Below, one piece after another: positions 61,522-64,000 of a DNA stretch of 64,000 bases. The stretch lies in assembly GCA_029168955.1 (NCBI GenBank), contig JAPDOI010000289.1, positions 497,001 to 561,000 of the forward strand, given 5' to 3'. Position 1 is the stretch's first letter, and the number at the start of each line of letters is the position of its first letter. The position numbers and the translations under genes are program-made. Source of the DNA: Aplectana chamaeleonis. Lineage: Eukaryota; Nematoda; Chromadorea; Rhabditida; Cosmocercidae. Under the pieces are notes generated by a model. The model saw only the letters and a list, made by a program, of their open reading frames with translations. It was not told the origin of the DNA and made no database searches.

Positions 61522-62579
61522 CTTCTCTTCTGACATTTGTTTGTATGACTGTTGGTGTTTAGAGGGACATTTTCAACGAGCTGTCTGTTGCGATTCAACT
61601 TTACTCGCTTTCGATTTTTCCCAACATTTACACACTTCGTCATGCACTTTCTGGTTGAATCTCACACAGTACACCGGAGAAGTGCTGTTGCACTAGAATA
61701 ACCAGCTGTTTTTCCTATGCACACGAAAGCTCATGCCTGAGAGCGCATTTTCAATTACCGCATCATTATTTTCTTGATGATAACTTAGAGTGCAAAAATA
61801 CTCACAATTATTGCTCACTTTGTTGATCATCTAGAAATTTTTATTCCATTACGGAATTTTGGAAAGCGTTGAACGTCTTGATTATTTCACGAGTGGCAAT
61901 CTCATATTGAAAGGAAATGCACATCAGTGTTGAGACTGGCAGGACTCCTTTTCGGAGCGATTCCTATACTAATGTGTATTCTTCACACGTTTTCGTCTTA
62001 ATGCGTTGGAATGCGGCCCAGTGTTCCGCAAAGGGTTTATACTATTGCCCATTTGTGAGATGATCATGAGATTGTCGAATGTAAAGGTATCGTTACTCCA
62101 CAGATGATAAAGTAGCGGAGCACTGTAGTAGAGGCCTTCAGGATGAAATATTCATTTCTATGAAAGTACATCTCATTTCGAACTATTCAATAATTTTAGT
62201 AATGTTAGCATGAAGCAGTATCGTTATTCACAAGTATGTACGTAGGGTTTATTATAAAAACTTCTTTCAGTCGCCTTCGCATATGGAACTAGTGTATGTA
62301 TTCCCCACGTCAGCTGCTGCAGGGATAAACACCGAGAAAACGATCAGAAGATTGGAAATATGATCAATTTTTGAATCAGGAATGACCGAGTTCAGAATTT
62401 TGTCTAAACGGGGCCTGCATTATCCTCCACGAGTGTATCATTTGGCTTCTTTTCCAGAAAAAAGTCTGGCTTTTTTTGTGAAAACGCTCGTCTTTACGGT
62501 GAAGAAAGCCAAAACGAACTGGATCGTTCGACAAATGTGATGACCCGTTCTATATTGTTTCTGAATGTCCTCGCCGTTG
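61522..62579. other. No gene recognised
   Basis: AT-rich unique-looking sequence without recognisable product or repeat. It could be 3' flank of the exon-like stretch before it. Confidence 0.3.
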
Positions 62580-62755
62580 GATTTATTCACTTATTTATTT
62601 GATTATTGATTTACTTCTTTATCTATTTATTTTTTTATTTATTAATTTAATCCTTTATTCATTTTTTATTTTTTATTCATTTATTCATTTATTTAATTAT
62701 TTATTTATTTATTTAGCCATTTATTTATTTATTCATTTATTTATTTCATTGCACT
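62580..62755. repeat. TTTATTTATT simple repeat
   Basis: About 175 bases of imperfect (TTTA)n with occasional C and G. A related shorter run is at 15,455-15,492. Confidence 0.85.
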
Positions 62756-64000
62756 CGAGGTGCGCCTCACACCAACAAGGAAATTTATCTGTAATTCACT
62801 AACGAACTTTTTTGAATTAGCAACAAAGCTAAAATAACTAACACCAGGTACCGAAAGCAAAGGAAACGGATCCCTGACGAGGCTCGGAAGAGCAATCACG
62901 ACAAGGAACCATCTATCACGGCTTAGGTCTCCAGATTCACATTCTAAAGTTAGGATGTTAGACCTCAGCCCATTAGAATCTGTCGAAATGTAAACTATGT
63001 ACCTCAACCGTAGCATTCTCATTATATGTTGGTATAGAATTGGATGGATGAGGTGTAATCCTGGCATCAAACAAGATACACTAAAATCTGCAACTGCCGG
63101 CCGTAGTGTCTTAGGCACACTAATGCCCCTGAGGGATGAACCTGAAGTTTAGGCATACGGTTATGCCGATTTCCCGCGGGTTGTCGTACGTCAGGTTCGC
63201 CAAGAGCTGGACATCTGCTCGCGCAATGCGTAGGGAAACTTCTTAGAGAACGAGACGATTTCAACTGATTGAATTAGCCACAAAAAGGCTGGCCCCCAGT
63301 ACTAAAAACTAATTGTTAGGAGTTAATTAGATCGAATTCAATACCGAGTCGGTGAGCAAGTAGTTCGTCGAACAGTACTCTCGTAAGATCTGCAGATAAG
63401 ACTATGTAAGAAATTTTCACTTTTTTTCTGTTCCTGGGTGCAAATTGTGTTTTCCTAACCGGTTAGGTTTAGAACAGACAGGAAATCGCTCTTATCCCAG
63501 GAAAATTTCGCTTTTGTGTCTAGAACAATGAAATTAGGAAAATCGCGTGTTTATGGAAGACAATTTTTGTTCCTGGCTTCTAAGTGTTATATTTCAATCA
63601 TTTATGTCTGATGTACATAACAAACTACTTCATTAAACACAAACTTTGCTTACACGACGACAGCACGACGAAAACTTTTTTTTGTATGAATAGAAAGATT
63701 TTTATTCATTTTTGGCACTATGATCAGGTAAAAACAAAAAATGCACAAAGAATAGACAAACACAGTCGGAAACCACTCAAAGAGGCTCAAAAATGTGTAG
63801 TTATTTTAGATTTACGGTTGTAGTGTGAATCACTCTTTCGAAGTTGCACCCAAATGTAGTCCCCCCTCATGGTTTCGTTGTACTGTTCTTGGTAACGACG
63901 TTCAAAGTCCAATATATCATTATGAAAGGGCTCGCCTTATATATTATATATGCTTGTGAAATTTGTCGTGATGCGAATCAAGGATATGACTCTCAGAGAC
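62756..64000. other. No gene recognised
   Basis: A 125-codon minus-strand frame (62,741-63,118) and another at 63,067-63,264 overlap in different frames and match no family I know. Nothing else could be identified to the end of the window. Confidence 0.3.

Noticed and set aside
62741..63264. Overlapping minus-strand frames as a possible gene
   Set aside because: Different frames, no domain, no splice-site support that joins them.

Overview
The window reads as repeat-rich, gene-poor animal DNA, most likely from a clade V (strongylid, hookworm-like) nematode. This is inferred from a Tc3-like element, a mariner, an RTE-type LINE, a gag-protease relic and dense small inverted-repeat elements; no rRNA or host gene fixes the species. 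No complete host gene is visible. Only three weak exon-like stretches were found (about 14.5-14.95 kb, 35.28 kb, 61.35 kb).

Autonomous-type elements, left to right: an RTE-type LINE on the minus strand (about 9.66-12.8 kb; RT frame open, endonuclease frame broken); an LTR-retroelement gag/protease relic (minus, about 19.4-21.7 kb); a Tc3-like transposon (28,516-30,097; transposase broken, second catalytic Asp changed to Gly); a mariner (39,379-40,613; DD34D triad intact, one nonsense codon); and a site-specific-type LINE with a restriction-like endonuclease (minus, about 49.6-55.4 kb) whose 1297-codon ORF is uninterrupted.

Most of the rest is non-autonomous elements, which I sorted by termini and target duplication: (1) TTAA families with AGGCA ends; (2) TA families with CAATACCGC or CAGTRCCG ends, including a 1,524-bp near-perfect palindrome; (3) hAT-like elements with CAGGSATGTGCG ends and 8-bp duplications; (4) a TTCGAA-rich family with TATA-type ends and 8-bp duplications; (5) a TAA-duplicating family with CAAGGGAAGTATACA ends; (6) a GGG-ended element with duplication CATGGAAC.

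The most informative part is a pair of copies of one large TTCGAA-ended element (A 22,712-27,250; B 42,851-46,090). Copy A carries a hAT, a TA element and a TTAA element; copy B carries the TAA element. The other copy supplies the uninterrupted site in each case: clear for TA and TTAA, approximate for the hAT and TAA insertions. Nesting is deep: one TTAA element (27,266-30,142) was split by two TTAA elements stacked end to end and then by the Tc3-like transposon. No element here encodes an obvious intact transposase, so mobilisation of the small families would need enzymes from elsewhere in the genome.
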